From contig NZ_CP195121.1 of NCBI RefSeq assembly GCF_052057775.1, forward strand, positions 1,736,001 through 1,800,000: a stretch of DNA of 64,000 nt, given 5' to 3'. The position numbers were made by a program, and so were the translations under genes. The DNA is from Methanococcoides sp052057775 (GTDB lineage: Archaea > Halobacteriota > Methanosarcinia > Methanosarcinales > Methanosarcinaceae). Below are positions 15,867 to 24,635 of the stretch, piece after piece (the first letter of the stretch is position 1; the number at the start of each line of letters is the position of its first letter). The notes beneath the pieces were generated by a model. It had not been told where the DNA came from. It saw only the letters and a list, made by a program, of their open reading frames with translations, and did no database searches.

Positions 15867-16937
15867 ATGTCTGACTATGATATTCCTCTGTATCTTTATC
15901 CAAGGCCACGTGTGGTCGCAAGCAAGTGTCTGGAGTTTGAGAGTGTACGCTATAACGGTAGTCTTGTCCGTTGCCCTACTGTTCGTGACCTGATACCTTT
16001 TGTGGATTTCATCACAGTTTGTCCGGAGGTAGAGATCGGGCTTGGAATACCGCGTGAGACAATAAGGATAGTGAAGATAAATGGTCAAAAAAGATTAATT
16101 CAGCCAAAAACGAATCACGATCTCACAGATGAGATGGATAATTTCACAGATCAGTTCCTGAAAGCTCTTCCTCCTGTTGATGGTTTTATTTTTAAATCCG
16201 GATCTCCTACCATAGGAGTACGAAATATCAAGATATATTCCGAGAAGGAAAAGGGGTTTGTAATTGATCATGGTGCCGGTTTTTTTGCAGATAAGATCGT
16301 TAAACGATATGCTGAATATCCTCTTGAAGAAGATGACAGGCTCAGAAATAGTATCATAAGGCACCATTTCCTGACAAAACTTTTTACTTTTGCAGATCTC
16401 AGATCAGTAAAAGAGTCCGGTTCAATTGAAAAACTGGAATTATTCCACAAGTATAATCGCTTTCTTTTCCGATTATACAATTGCGACATGTGCATAAAAC
16501 TGGATGAGCTGATCGCGAACAGGAGCTCTTCAGGATTTGATAAGATCCTTCCTGAATATGAGAAACTAATTGTAGAGATGTTCCATAGGTCACCGGGCTC
16601 GAAAGATTTCATCAGGGTCGCAAATGAGATCATATCAAAAGTAAGCTCTTCATCTTCCCTTTCTAATGTTTCTTCTTTGGAAGATGCTGATAAGGGTTAC
16701 CTGAACTGCATAATTAAAAAATATGAAGATAACCTCCTGTCATGTGATGCATTACTTGATATCCTCAGGCTGTATGTTATGCGTTTTAGTGATTCTAAAG
16801 AGGAATTTTCCAGACTGTTCTTCCCATATCCGGAAGAACTGAAAAACGAAGTGGAACCTGATAGAGACAGGGATTTCTGGGAAAACTTCCCGATTCCGAA
16901 CAATTCTGATCAGGATCAGACAATTAAAAATCAATAA
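15867..16937 (+). CDS. DUF523-DUF1722 fusion protein (TudS/YbgA-like)
   Basis: A 356-residue soluble protein. The N-terminal DUF523 domain (about 14-150) has Cys21 (SKCLE), Cys36 (VRCP) and Cys52 (VCPEVEIGLGIPRETIRI); DUF523 proteins such as thiouracil desulfidase TudS hold a [4Fe-4S] cluster by such cysteines. The C-terminal DUF1722 domain (about 165-345) contains FHKYNRFLFRLY, as in E. coli YbgA. Fusion of these two is common. A tRNA or thio-nucleobase related role is inferred from TudS. GGGGG lies 5 nt before ATG. The C-terminal tail (from about 270) is longer and more Ser-rich than usual. Confidence 0.85.
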   Translation: MSDYDIPLYLYPRPRVVASKCLEFESVRYNGSLVRCPTVRDLIPFVDFITVCPEVEIGLGIPRETIRIVKINGQKRLIQPKTNHDLTDEMDNFTDQFLKALPPVDGFIFKSGSPTIGVRNIKIYSEKEKGFVIDHGAGFFADKIVKRYAEYPLEEDDRLRNSIIRHHFLTKLFTFADLRSVKESGSIEKLELFHKYNRFLFRLYNCDMCIKLDELIANRSSSGFDKILPEYEKLIVEMFHRSPGSKDFIRVANEIISKVSSSSSLSNVSSLEDADKGYLNCIIKKYEDNLLSCDALLDILRLYVMRFSDSKEEFSRLFFPYPEELKNEVEPDRDRDFWENFPIPNNSDQDQTIKNQ

Positions 16938-16989
16938 ATATGGGTATAATCAAAGATCATGCAGGGATTTTACATTAGAGGGGGTTAAG

Positions 16990-17430
16990 TTGACTGCAAA
17001 AGCACCGGAAGATACTTTGAAGGATATCCTAAAGGAGCAATACCTTGGAGTCCTTGCTACTGAAAGAGATGGAAGGCCTTACACGAACCTTATAGCTTTT
17101 GCTGCAACTGAAGACCTCAAAAATATACTCTTCGTAACTCCCAGATTCACCCGAAAATATTCCAATATACAAATTTCACATTATGCCTCAATTATGATGG
17201 ACAACAGGTCAAATACGGTCCTGGATTTTAAGGATGCAACTGTTGTTAATGCAATGGGTGTTGTAAAAGAAGTGGAAAAGGTTCCTGAATATTCTGAACT
17301 TTACCTTTCAAAACAGCCTCATTTAAAGGATTTCCTTCAGGCTCCGACATCGGCTTTGATGATGATGGAAGTTGAAAAATATATTATAGCCAGCAGTTTC
17401 CAGAACGTTGTGGAGATGGAAATGAAATGA
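16990..17430 (+). CDS. pyridoxamine 5'-phosphate oxidase-like flavin protein
   Basis: A 146-residue split-barrel protein (YLGVLATERDGRPYTNLIAFAATEDLKNILFVTPRFTRKYSNI), the fold of PNPOx-like FMN-binding proteins. It begins with TTG at 16990, 5 nt after GGGGG. It overlaps the next gene by ATGA, so the two are translated together; coupling of a flavin-type barrel with a PEP-synthase-like phosphotransferase suggests a common pathway or detoxification task, but the substrate is unknown. Confidence 0.8.
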   Translation: MTAKAPEDTLKDILKEQYLGVLATERDGRPYTNLIAFAATEDLKNILFVTPRFTRKYSNIQISHYASIMMDNRSNTVLDFKDATVVNAMGVVKEVEKVPEYSELYLSKQPHLKDFLQAPTSALMMMEVEKYIIASSFQNVVEMEMK

Positions 17431-19565
17431 CCTCTCTGGTTATTCCAATGGAAAGTATTACTCAGGAATTAAAAGGAACTGTTGGTGGCAAAGCTTATTC
17501 TTTGTCACAACTCCATTCCAGGGGTTTCAGGATTCCGAAATATTTCTCTATAACTACTGATGCATACAGGAAGTTCTTAAAGGAAAGTGGTCTGGAAGGC
17601 CGCATCTCACTTGAGATTGCCAGAAAAGATTTTGGGAATATGAGATGGGAAGAAATGTGGGATACTTCTCTTCGACTTAAGAACATGTTCTTAAGTGAAT
17701 CTATTCCTGAGGAGCTCGAAAATGCCATCCGTTCGGAAGTTGAAAAGAACTATGTGCAAGTTCCGGTTGTAGTACGTTCCTCAGCTCCGGGTGAGGATTC
17801 CTCAAAGACTTCTTTCGCAGGCATCCATGAGTCCTATGTTAATGTTAAAGGGACAGATGCTATATTGGAACATGTAAAACTTGTGTGGGCATCTCTCTGG
17901 TCGGATGCTGCTATTCTCTACAGGGAAGAACTGGGTCTTGATCTTGAAGACAGTTCCATGGCAGTCATCGTACAGGAACTGGTGGAAGGTGAACGATCAG
18001 GTATAGTTTTCAGCAGGGACCCGAACAATGAGGAACATCTCGTGATCGAGTCAGTTTTTGGTCTCAATGAAGGTCTCGTTAATGGTGATATTGAACCTGA
18101 CAGATGGATCCTTGACAGGAAGTCAGGCTCGATTCTGGGGCATGAGGCTCCTTCAGGCAGGGAAAGGACCGTCCGGACAGGCGAGACTGGTACATCCATC
18201 GAAAACTTCTCTGCGGATCTCAGGAACGAGTCACCGCTGGATGAGGATGATGTTAAAAGAATACATGAGATGGCTATAGCTTCTGAGGAACATTTTGGTC
18301 ATCCACAGGATATGGAGTGGACAATCCGAAATGATGAATTGTTCCTTCTTCAGTCAAGGCCAATCACGACTCTTAAGGATAAGGAAAAGAGCTGGTACCT
18401 TTCCTTAAGAAGAACCTTTGATAATCTTAAAAAGCTACGTAGCAGGATCGAAGACGTTTTGATTCCTGAAATGATCCAGGATTCGAGATCGATGTCTGAG
18501 ATCGATCCGGCAAGCCTGAATGATGCTGACCTCGCAGAACTTATCGATCTTAGAAGAACTATTTTCAGGAAGTGGGATGCTACCTACACAAGGGATTTCA
18601 TTCCTTTTGCTCACGGTATGAGGCTTTTCGGAGATGTCTATAATGAAAAGATGAAACCTTCTGATCCATATGAGTTCATGGACCTGCTAAGTAATTCTGA
18701 TCTCCTGAGCATTCAGAGGAACAGGCAGCTGAATTTGCTTGCCGAGATGGTCAGAAATGATGATTCGATCAGGAAAGGAATCGAATCCGGCAATGTTGAA
18801 GGAATTTTTTCAGAATTATTCGAAAAGTTCATGGAAGATTTTGGAAAATCCTCTTATGTAAAAGACAGAAAGCAGATGTTGGACCTGATCCTGGAATTAT
18901 CTTCACATCCGAAGAATGAAAGAGAAAGTACAAAGGATCCGCAATTGCTTAAAGAGAACTTCTTTTCCAGATTCGATCCTAAAGAGAGATCCTACGCATC
19001 TGATTTGCTTGAAATTGGCCGTGCAAGCTACAAGCTTCGTGATGATGACAACATACATCTGGGCAGAATTGAAGGACATTACCTTGCTTCACTCAAAGAA
19101 GGGAAACGAAGGCTTCTAAAAAGGGAAATAGGTCCTAACATCAGTGACGATGATGTAATAGAAGCCTTAAGAAATAAGGATTATATCCCGGAAATAGAGG
19201 GGAGTCTCCGGGAACAAACCCATTCAGAAGATACAACGGTAAGGCAGATTCAGGGACAACCTGCCAGCAAAGGCATTGTTAGCGGAGTTGCCAGAGTGAT
19301 CAAAGAAAAAGATGATCTTTTCAGTATTAGATCAGGTGAAATTCTGATATGTGATGCAATCGATCCGAACATGACCTTTGTGATCCCGCTTGTTTCCGGA
19401 ATTGTTGAGCGCAGAGGTGGGATGCTGATACATGGGGCAATTATAGCGCGTGAGTATGGTATTCCCTGTGTGACAGGAATTCCTGATGCTATTGATATAA
19501 TAGATACCGGTGATGAAGTTACAGTTGACGGCTATCTGGGTATTGTGGTAATTGACAGGAAATGA
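17427..19565 (+). CDS. PEP synthase/rifampin phosphotransferase-like enzyme
   Basis: A 712-residue protein. The N-terminal ATP-grasp domain of the PPDK/PEP synthase family spans about 1-320 (VGGKAYSLSQL, VVVRSSAPGEDSSKTSFAG, EGERSGIVFSRDPNN, MEWTIRNDELFLLQSRPITT). A helical middle domain covers about 330-605. The C-terminal swivelling phosphohistidine domain is at about 620-712, with the reactive His near 669 in GGMLIHGAIIAREYGIPCV. The PEP/pyruvate TIM barrel is absent, so it is not a true PEP synthase; the order matches rifampin phosphotransferases, which split ATP and phosphorylate a small molecule. Substrate unknown. Overlaps the flavin-type gene. Confidence 0.85.
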   Translation: MTSLVIPMESITQELKGTVGGKAYSLSQLHSRGFRIPKYFSITTDAYRKFLKESGLEGRISLEIARKDFGNMRWEEMWDTSLRLKNMFLSESIPEELENAIRSEVEKNYVQVPVVVRSSAPGEDSSKTSFAGIHESYVNVKGTDAILEHVKLVWASLWSDAAILYREELGLDLEDSSMAVIVQELVEGERSGIVFSRDPNNEEHLVIESVFGLNEGLVNGDIEPDRWILDRKSGSILGHEAPSGRERTVRTGETGTSIENFSADLRNESPLDEDDVKRIHEMAIASEEHFGHPQDMEWTIRNDELFLLQSRPITTLKDKEKSWYLSLRRTFDNLKKLRSRIEDVLIPEMIQDSRSMSEIDPASLNDADLAELIDLRRTIFRKWDATYTRDFIPFAHGMRLFGDVYNEKMKPSDPYEFMDLLSNSDLLSIQRNRQLNLLAEMVRNDDSIRKGIESGNVEGIFSELFEKFMEDFGKSSYVKDRKQMLDLILELSSHPKNERESTKDPQLLKENFFSRFDPKERSYASDLLEIGRASYKLRDDDNIHLGRIEGHYLASLKEGKRRLLKREIGPNISDDDVIEALRNKDYIPEIEGSLREQTHSEDTTVRQIQGQPASKGIVSGVARVIKEKDDLFSIRSGEILICDAIDPNMTFVIPLVSGIVERRGGMLIHGAIIAREYGIPCVTGIPDAIDIIDTGDEVTVDGYLGIVVIDRK

Positions 19566-19770
19566 TGTGATTTTCGGGTAGTACCTATGGGATTTGAATA
19601 GTATTTTTAGTCCTCTAGCTTTCTTTTAATGTGAATGATATATTGCATCTTTGTATTTGGTTTCACAACTCTTTATCTATTCATTTTTAATAAAAACTAT
19701 AGATAAAAATCGAAATAATCTATATATAGTATTAAAAATAAACTCCATTTACCTAATATCTTTACTTATA

Positions 19771-20697
19771 ATGGGGGTTATAAAGACGAAAATATTATAC
19801 ACGCTGTTAGCTTTGCTTTTAGCAATGGTAGTGATGACTTCCGGTTGTACTACCAGTGAACCTGAAGAAGAAGAAGAAGAAATGGACATTGTTGACACTG
19901 CGGTGAATGCAGGTTCATTCAATACTCTTGTCCAGGCTGTCCAGGCTGCCGGTCTTGAGGAAACATTGAGAAGTGAAGGTCCTTTCACAGTGTTCGCACC
20001 AACAGATGAGGCATTTGCAGCCTTGCCTGAGGGAACTCTTGAAGCCTTACTCGAGGATGAAGAAGCTCTCGCAGCTGTTCTGACATACCATGTAGTTGCA
20101 GGTGAGGTCATGGCAGCAGATGTTGCAGGTCTGGAATCCGCAGAAACTGTTCAGGGTGAATCAGTTATCTTTACTGTTACAGATGACGGTGTAATGGTTA
20201 ATGATGCAAATGTTGTCCAGGCAGACATTGAGGCCAGCAACGGTGTGATCCATGTTATCGACAAGGTCCTCCTCCCACCGTCAATGATGGAAGAAGAAAT
20301 GGACATTGTTGATACTGCTATCGAAGCAGGTTCATTTACCACTCTTGTGCAGGCTGTTCAGGTTGCCGGCCTTGAGGATACACTGAGAAGCGAAGGTCCT
20401 TTCACAGTGTTCGCACCAACTGACGATGCATTTGCAGCTCTTCCTGAGGGAACTCTTGATGAACTTCTTGCAGACCAGGAGGCTCTTGCAGGTGTACTGA
20501 CCTACCATGTAGTTGCAGGTGAATACATGGCAGAAGATGTTGTAACAATGGATTCAGTTGAAACTGTACAGGGTAGTGAAATTATCATTACTGTTACGGA
20601 TGACGGTGTAATGGTAAATGATGCTAATGTGGTCATTACCGACATTGAAACAAGCAATGGAGTCATCCACGTCATTGACGCCGTACTGATCCCATGA
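19771..20697 (+). CDS. lipoprotein with two FAS1 (fasciclin) domains
   Basis: A 308-residue lipoprotein: signal with lipobox MTSGC, Glu-rich linker, then two FAS1 domains (about 37-165 and 175-308) that are close copies (SEGPFTVFAPTDEAFAALPEGT and SEGPFTVFAPTDDAFAALPEGT; YHVVAGE; NGVIHVID). FAS1 domains mediate surface adhesion. The frame is open to 19651, but the signal peptide begins at ATG 19771. Oddly, the GGGGG motif lies inside this ATG codon context (ATGGGGG), so translation could instead begin a few codons downstream or on a short leader. TATA-like CTATATATAG lies about 45 bp upstream. Confidence 0.88.
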   Translation: MGVIKTKILYTLLALLLAMVVMTSGCTTSEPEEEEEEMDIVDTAVNAGSFNTLVQAVQAAGLEETLRSEGPFTVFAPTDEAFAALPEGTLEALLEDEEALAAVLTYHVVAGEVMAADVAGLESAETVQGESVIFTVTDDGVMVNDANVVQADIEASNGVIHVIDKVLLPPSMMEEEMDIVDTAIEAGSFTTLVQAVQVAGLEDTLRSEGPFTVFAPTDDAFAALPEGTLDELLADQEALAGVLTYHVVAGEYMAEDVVTMDSVETVQGSEIIITVTDDGVMVNDANVVITDIETSNGVIHVIDAVLIP

Positions 20698-20720
20698 GGT
20701 CCTTATGGATCTCTTTTTTT
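20696..20720 (+). terminator. terminator of FAS1 gene
   Basis: GAGGTCC (20696-20702) pairs with GGATCTC (20707-20713), one G-U, loop TTAT, then seven T. Confidence 0.75.
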
Positions 20721-20802
20721 GTTCGGGATAACTTCATTCAAAAATCAAAATATAATCGTCTAATCTAGATAAACACCATGTAATAATATTGGGGGAAATA
20801 AT

Positions 20803-21069
20803 ATGCTATATATGGAAATTAGTTCCTGGGAACCAGCTAACCGTGATAAGATACTAGAGCACTTCAAAGAGCTCAAAGTGCCTGCAGGTATAAAGATCGT
20901 TAACCAGTGGGTCGATCTCACAGGTGGCAGATACTTTATCTTGTATGAGTGTGACGACGCCGAAGCTTTTGCAGCATTCAACCTTCCATGGTCTGATGTT
21001 TGCTACATCGACTGTGTTCCTGTAATGAAATCAACAGATTTCATGTCAGCTATGAGCAGGAAGTCCTGA
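20803..21069 (+). CDS. DUF3303 family protein, copy 1
   Basis: An 88-residue soluble protein (MLYMEISSWEPANRDKILEH..GIKIVNQWVDLTGGRYFILYECDDAEAFAAFNLPW) of the DUF3303 type, a small alpha-beta barrel fold of unknown function. GGGGG lies 7 nt before ATG. It is the first of two tandem paralogues; this copy has an additional Cys (IDCVPVM) where copy 2 has Ser. Confidence 0.85.
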   Translation: MLYMEISSWEPANRDKILEHFKELKVPAGIKIVNQWVDLTGGRYFILYECDDAEAFAAFNLPWSDVCYIDCVPVMKSTDFMSAMSRKS

Positions 21070-21173
21070 TTGCTGAGATCATATCAACAGGGGAATTCCA
21101 GACACTGTATGTAAAGTAAATGTCTGTAAAGCAAACTAAAATAACTTAAATAAACAAAATTTGGGGAAAGAAT

Positions 21174-21437
21174 ATGTTATATATGGAAATTAGTTCATGG
21201 GAACCACAGAACAGAGATAAGATACTTGAACACTTCAAAGAGATCAAAGTACCTTCAGGAATCAAGATAATTAACCAGTGGGTTGATCTCACAGGCTCCA
21301 GATATTTCATCCTGTATGAGTGTGATGATGCTGAAGCTTATGCAGCATTTAACCTTCCATGGTCCGATGTCTGCTACATTGACAGTGTTCCAGTGATGGA
21401 ATCAACCCAGTTCATGTCACTCATGAGCAAAAGATAA
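21174..21437 (+). CDS. DUF3303 family protein, copy 2
   Basis: An 87-residue paralogue of the preceding gene, about 85% identical, including the first 30 bases and the G-rich ribosome site, showing a recent duplication that included the leader. Both may be transcribed together (104 bp apart) or from separate duplicated promoters. Function unknown. Confidence 0.85.
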   Translation: MLYMEISSWEPQNRDKILEHFKEIKVPSGIKIINQWVDLTGSRYFILYECDDAEAYAAFNLPWSDVCYIDSVPVMESTQFMSLMSKR

Positions 21438-21489
21438 ATCTATATATGTAAAATCTGATTCAAAAATCAAATTAAGCAAAAAATATCAA

Positions 21490-21513
21490 AATCCTCTGAC
21501 TTTTCAGAGGATT
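21490..21513. terminator. bidirectional terminator
   Basis: AATCCTCTGA (21490-21499) pairs with TCAGAGGATT (21504-21513), loop CTTT. T-rich sequence follows on the plus strand, and on the minus strand TTTTGATATTTTTT follows. The right arm contains the last codons of the convergent minus-strand gene. Confidence 0.75.
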
Positions 21514-22079
21514 ATTCTTATTTCTTTTTTGTCCTGTCCCAGGAAAAGATCAACGGTTCCATTAGGGAATGGCTTTGTTGGGTATTCATAAACGAAATCG
21601 CCATTTTTGTCTGAAGCAATGGTCTGGGATGCTTTTATTTTCAAAATAACCTCATCAGCATTTTCATTGGCATCACCGCTTATGATTATGTCATAGCTTC
21701 CAGTTGGTACATCCTTATCAATATATGTTGCAATCCCATCCTTTGCTTCCCTGTACTGCTTGAAGGGTATCAGCATTTTGACCGTGAACGTCATATTTTT
21801 GACATTATGTGCTTCGACATGGAACTCGTTGGGTATTGAATTTATTGCTACATCATCGAAAAGGTGTTCATATTTCAGATCTTTAACAGTAAGAGGTATC
21901 TCAAAATTAACATCCATTTTGATGCTTCTTTCAGGTTTTGTTTTGCCTGAAATTATCAGATCTTCTCCTTTCTTCAACTGAAGAGCAGATACTTCCCATT
22001 CAATTTCTTCATGCTCAGATACTGAAGTGACGGGTCTGTAGAATAAGGAATTGATTTTCTTAATAATTCTAAGGAACAA
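21504..22079 (-). CDS. protein of unknown function
   Basis: A 191-residue soluble protein with alternating beta strands (WEVSALQLKKGEDLIISGKTKPERSIKMDVNFEIP; SYDIIISGDANENADEVILKIKAS), probably a beta sandwich. No family recognised. No signal peptide, though the N-terminus is basic and hydrophobic (FLRIIKKINSLFY). The assigned start is TTG 22079, but GGGGG lies 28 nt further up; an ACG in frame lies 7 nt after the G run, so the true start may be there (nine or so residues longer). A long hairpin stands just upstream. Confidence 0.65.
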   Translation of the reverse strand: MFLRIIKKINSLFYRPVTSVSEHEEIEWEVSALQLKKGEDLIISGKTKPERSIKMDVNFEIPLTVKDLKYEHLFDDVAINSIPNEFHVEAHNVKNMTFTVKMLIPFKQYREAKDGIATYIDKDVPTGSYDIIISGDANENADEVILKIKASQTIASDKNGDFVYEYPTKPFPNGTVDLFLGQDKKEIRIIL

Positions 22080-22120
22080 GTTATAGTTCTCGTTGATCGT
22101 GATAATTCCCCCAAAAGATC

Positions 22121-22159
22121 AATGACGTTCCTCTTTAAATACTAAAGAGGAACGCCATT
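22121..22159 (-). other. long hairpin upstream of 22079 gene
   Basis: AATG-A-CGTTCCTCTTTA (22121-22137) and TAAAGAGGAACG-C-CATT (22143-22159) form a 17-pair stem with a 5-nt loop. The single A-C mismatch on the plus strand becomes G-U on the minus strand, so the minus-strand RNA folds fully. It may end the upstream minus gene (22230-22619) or be a 5' leader structure 8 nt before the G-run ribosome site. Confidence 0.6.
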
Positions 22160-22229
22160 AGAAGTGTACTGCTGCAGCTATAAGATCTTCAATAGATTCC
22201 TTTTTATCTTTGCCTTTATTTTGTTTGTT

Positions 22230-22619
22230 TCACCCGATGTAACCAAAGGATACAAGGTAGACAAAAATTCCAAGTGCAAGTGTCAGGGCCCACAGGCCGG
22301 CTGCAATATCCATATGTACTTTCTTTTTGAATCTCCATCTGTTGGTCACAAAAAGGATTATGAAGACGATGACAATGAACCCGAGAAGTCTGTGCACCAG
22401 AAGGACGAAGCCATATGATGCAAGCTGGAAGCCCTGTGCGACCGAATAGAGCATAAACAAAAGGGTCGGTGCGATAGTGAAGACTGCAAGTGATGCTCCC
22501 CTTGCATGCTTCTCCATGCTCTCGGTCTTCAGTTTGATAGCATACAAAAGCATCAGAAATGCCACTACCTGCAAGAAGAGTGAAAGGTTAGATAATGTTC
22601 TTATTACATCCGGTTCCAC
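22230..22619 (-). CDS. four-helix membrane protein, DUF420-like
   Basis: A 129-residue protein with four membrane helices (about 9-27, 43-62, 70-92, 105-127) and histidines at helix ends (KHARGA, VHRLLGF, KVHMD), which recall DUF420/CtaG-like small heme-associated membrane proteins; assignment is tentative. The GTG start at 22619 lies 6 nt after GGGGG. Function unknown. Confidence 0.65.
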   Translation of the reverse strand: MEPDVIRTLSNLSLFLQVVAFLMLLYAIKLKTESMEKHARGASLAVFTIAPTLLFMLYSVAQGFQLASYGFVLLVHRLLGFIVIVFIILFVTNRWRFKKKVHMDIAAGLWALTLALGIFVYLVSFGYIG

Positions 22620-22815
22620 AAAATTCCCCCATTGAATTATATAAATAGATTGGAGTGAATACTACTTAAATTTATTGAGATTCTTTGATTCCGATCACCA
22701 TCCAGATTGCATTTAACAAAACATAAATACAAGTAATTCTTTTCTTGCACTTTATTTTCCACTTTGGAAACTAAATATATAATAATTAACTAAATTTAGA
22801 AGGTGCATCAATATC

Positions 22816-23559
22816 ATGAGCCAGCAGAGTGAAAGTCTCTTCACAAGTGCCCTCAGGACAACACTACCGGTCTTTCTGGGATATATTCCCCTGGGTATGG
22901 CATTTGGCTTCCTTCTGGAAGGAGCCGGTTACCACTGGATATATGCACCCCTGATGAGCATCTTCATATATGCCGGTGCAGGCCAGTTCATCGCAGTAGC
23001 ACTTCTTGCAGCAGGTGCAGGTCTCACTGAATTTGCCATCACCACGCTGCTGATTAATCTCAGACATTCATTCTATGGCCTGTCGCTGCTGGAAAAGTTC
23101 TCCGGTGTAGGCAAAGTTAAACCCTATCTCATCTTCGCACTCACCGATGAGACCTATGCACTCCTCACGACCACCCAGGCTCCTGATGGGGGGTCAAAGG
23201 GTAAGTTCTACTTCTACATAGCTGTCTTAGATCATTCCTACTGGATACTAGGGTCGGTCCTGGGGGCTTTGCTCGGCTCAGTACTGGACCTCCGGCTTGA
23301 AGGAATGACCTTTGTTCTTACTGCATTGTTCGTAGTTCTTACAATTGAGCAATACTATGCTTCAAGGTCACGTTTTCCTTTCATGGCAGCCATGGGTGCA
23401 GGTGTAATATCGCTCCTGCTCTTCAGTCCGGATAACATGCTTTTGCTCTCCATCTTTATCGGTACCTTCATACTGATCGCATATGAGAGGTTCGTCCGGA
23501 ACAACAGTGAGATAAGCACTCTTGCCGAACAGGTTCTTGAAAAGGAGGATGTTCAATGA
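22816..23559 (+). CDS. azlC: branched-chain amino acid exporter, AzlC subunit
   Basis: A 247-residue membrane protein of the AzlC family (RTTLPVFLGYIPLGMAFGFLLEGAGY; NLRHSFYGLSLLEKF; LTDETYALLTT). AzlC with AzlD forms an exporter of branched-chain amino acids or analogues such as azaleucine. It overlaps azlD by ATGA, as is usual. TATA-like AAATATATAATAATTAA lies about 35 bp upstream. Confidence 0.92.
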   Translation: MSQQSESLFTSALRTTLPVFLGYIPLGMAFGFLLEGAGYHWIYAPLMSIFIYAGAGQFIAVALLAAGAGLTEFAITTLLINLRHSFYGLSLLEKFSGVGKVKPYLIFALTDETYALLTTTQAPDGGSKGKFYFYIAVLDHSYWILGSVLGALLGSVLDLRLEGMTFVLTALFVVLTIEQYYASRSRFPFMAAMGAGVISLLLFSPDNMLLLSIFIGTFILIAYERFVRNNSEISTLAEQVLEKEDVQ

Positions 23560-23903
23560 CAGAAGATCCTATACATTTGCTTGTTGTAACAGCGGTAGTG
23601 GCAGTAGCGACCTTTGCAACAAGAGCGGTTCCATTTGTGTTCTTTAACCGCAGGGCTCCTCCTGAGATACTTTCAACTATTGAGAAGAACCTCCCACCGA
23701 TGATCCTCTTGCTGCTGGTGATCTACTGCCTGAAGGACGTTCAGTGGCTTTCTGCACCATACGGATTTCCGGAGATGTTCACCATATCTGCGGTCACAGG
23801 TCTGCACCTGTGGAAGAGAAATGCAATGCTTAGTATTTTCACAGGGACCGGTCTGTATATGGCATTGGTCCAAATGGATGTGTTCAGGATAATTTTCGGA
23901 TGA
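23556..23903 (+). CDS. azlD: branched-chain amino acid exporter, AzlD subunit
   Basis: A 115-residue protein with about four membrane helices (AVVAVATFATRAVPFVFFNRRAPPEILSTIEKNLPPMILLLLVIYCLKDV), the small AzlD partner. It overlaps azlC by 4 bp, so translation is coupled. Confidence 0.9.
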   Translation: MTEDPIHLLVVTAVVAVATFATRAVPFVFFNRRAPPEILSTIEKNLPPMILLLLVIYCLKDVQWLSAPYGFPEMFTISAVTGLHLWKRNAMLSIFTGTGLYMALVQMDVFRIIFG

Positions 23904-24236
23904 TCTTTCAGTCCATCTGGCAAAAAGAATAAAGGTACAGCTCCTTCAAATGTTGTTCTGGATCACTGAAAGTTCAACTGAAGGAAAGGATCGAACTGAC
24001 GAGATGTGTGGAAGTCATTGATATAAGAATATCACCTTTTAGCGATATCTTATCCCCACGTAATTTCCCCAAACTCGCTTTCAAACATATGACTCCCACA
24101 CCTATACAATATATTGACCTATCAGTTAAAATTAGTTTCGGCGTATCTTTTTAATATATTTTTTTGATACCCCGATTTCTTTTTCTACATCTCAGGGTAT
24201 TGAAAGGATCTCCTTGCCACAAATTGATATTCAACC
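23904..24236. other. intergenic region without recognisable gene
   Basis: About 330 bp between convergent genes. No supported frame, hairpin terminator or repeat was seen. Confidence 0.5.
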
Positions 24237-24524
24237 TCAGTCAGGCTTTATTTCTTTTGATATCCTATCAGGTGTCCATGGAGGTTCCCAGACCAATTCG
24301 ATATCTGCCTTCTCGATACCGTCAATTGATTCAACTTTCTGCTTGACATTGTCCAGAATCACTGCATACATAGGGCAACCGGGTGTTGTCAGGGTCATTT
24401 TGATGTTTACCCTGTTGCCCTTAACAGCTACCTCATAAACCAATCCAAGGTCCACGATATTGATCGGGATCTCCGGATCGTAGCATGTCCTGAGGACTTC
24501 CATTATGTCCTCTTTAGTGACCAT
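24237..24524 (-). CDS. DUF59/MIP18 family Fe-S assembly protein
   Basis: A 95-residue DUF59 protein (EVLRTCYDPEIPINIVDLGLVYEVAVKGNRVNIKMTLTTPGCPM). Relatives (SufT, PaaD, MIP18) help mature Fe-S proteins. The conserved Cys in TTPGCPM is present. Single gene, transcribed divergently from the PRC-barrel protein. Confidence 0.9.
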   Translation of the reverse strand: MVTKEDIMEVLRTCYDPEIPINIVDLGLVYEVAVKGNRVNIKMTLTTPGCPMYAVILDNVKQKVESIDGIEKADIELVWEPPWTPDRISKEIKPD

Positions 24525-24635
24525 AGGTACCCACTCCTTGTCTTTGAGTTCTATGATAATAACTAAATACTTACATACTCAATAATATTTTGGGCATGGC
24601 AAATGCTCACTGGATTTAACGGGGGTAATCAGAAT

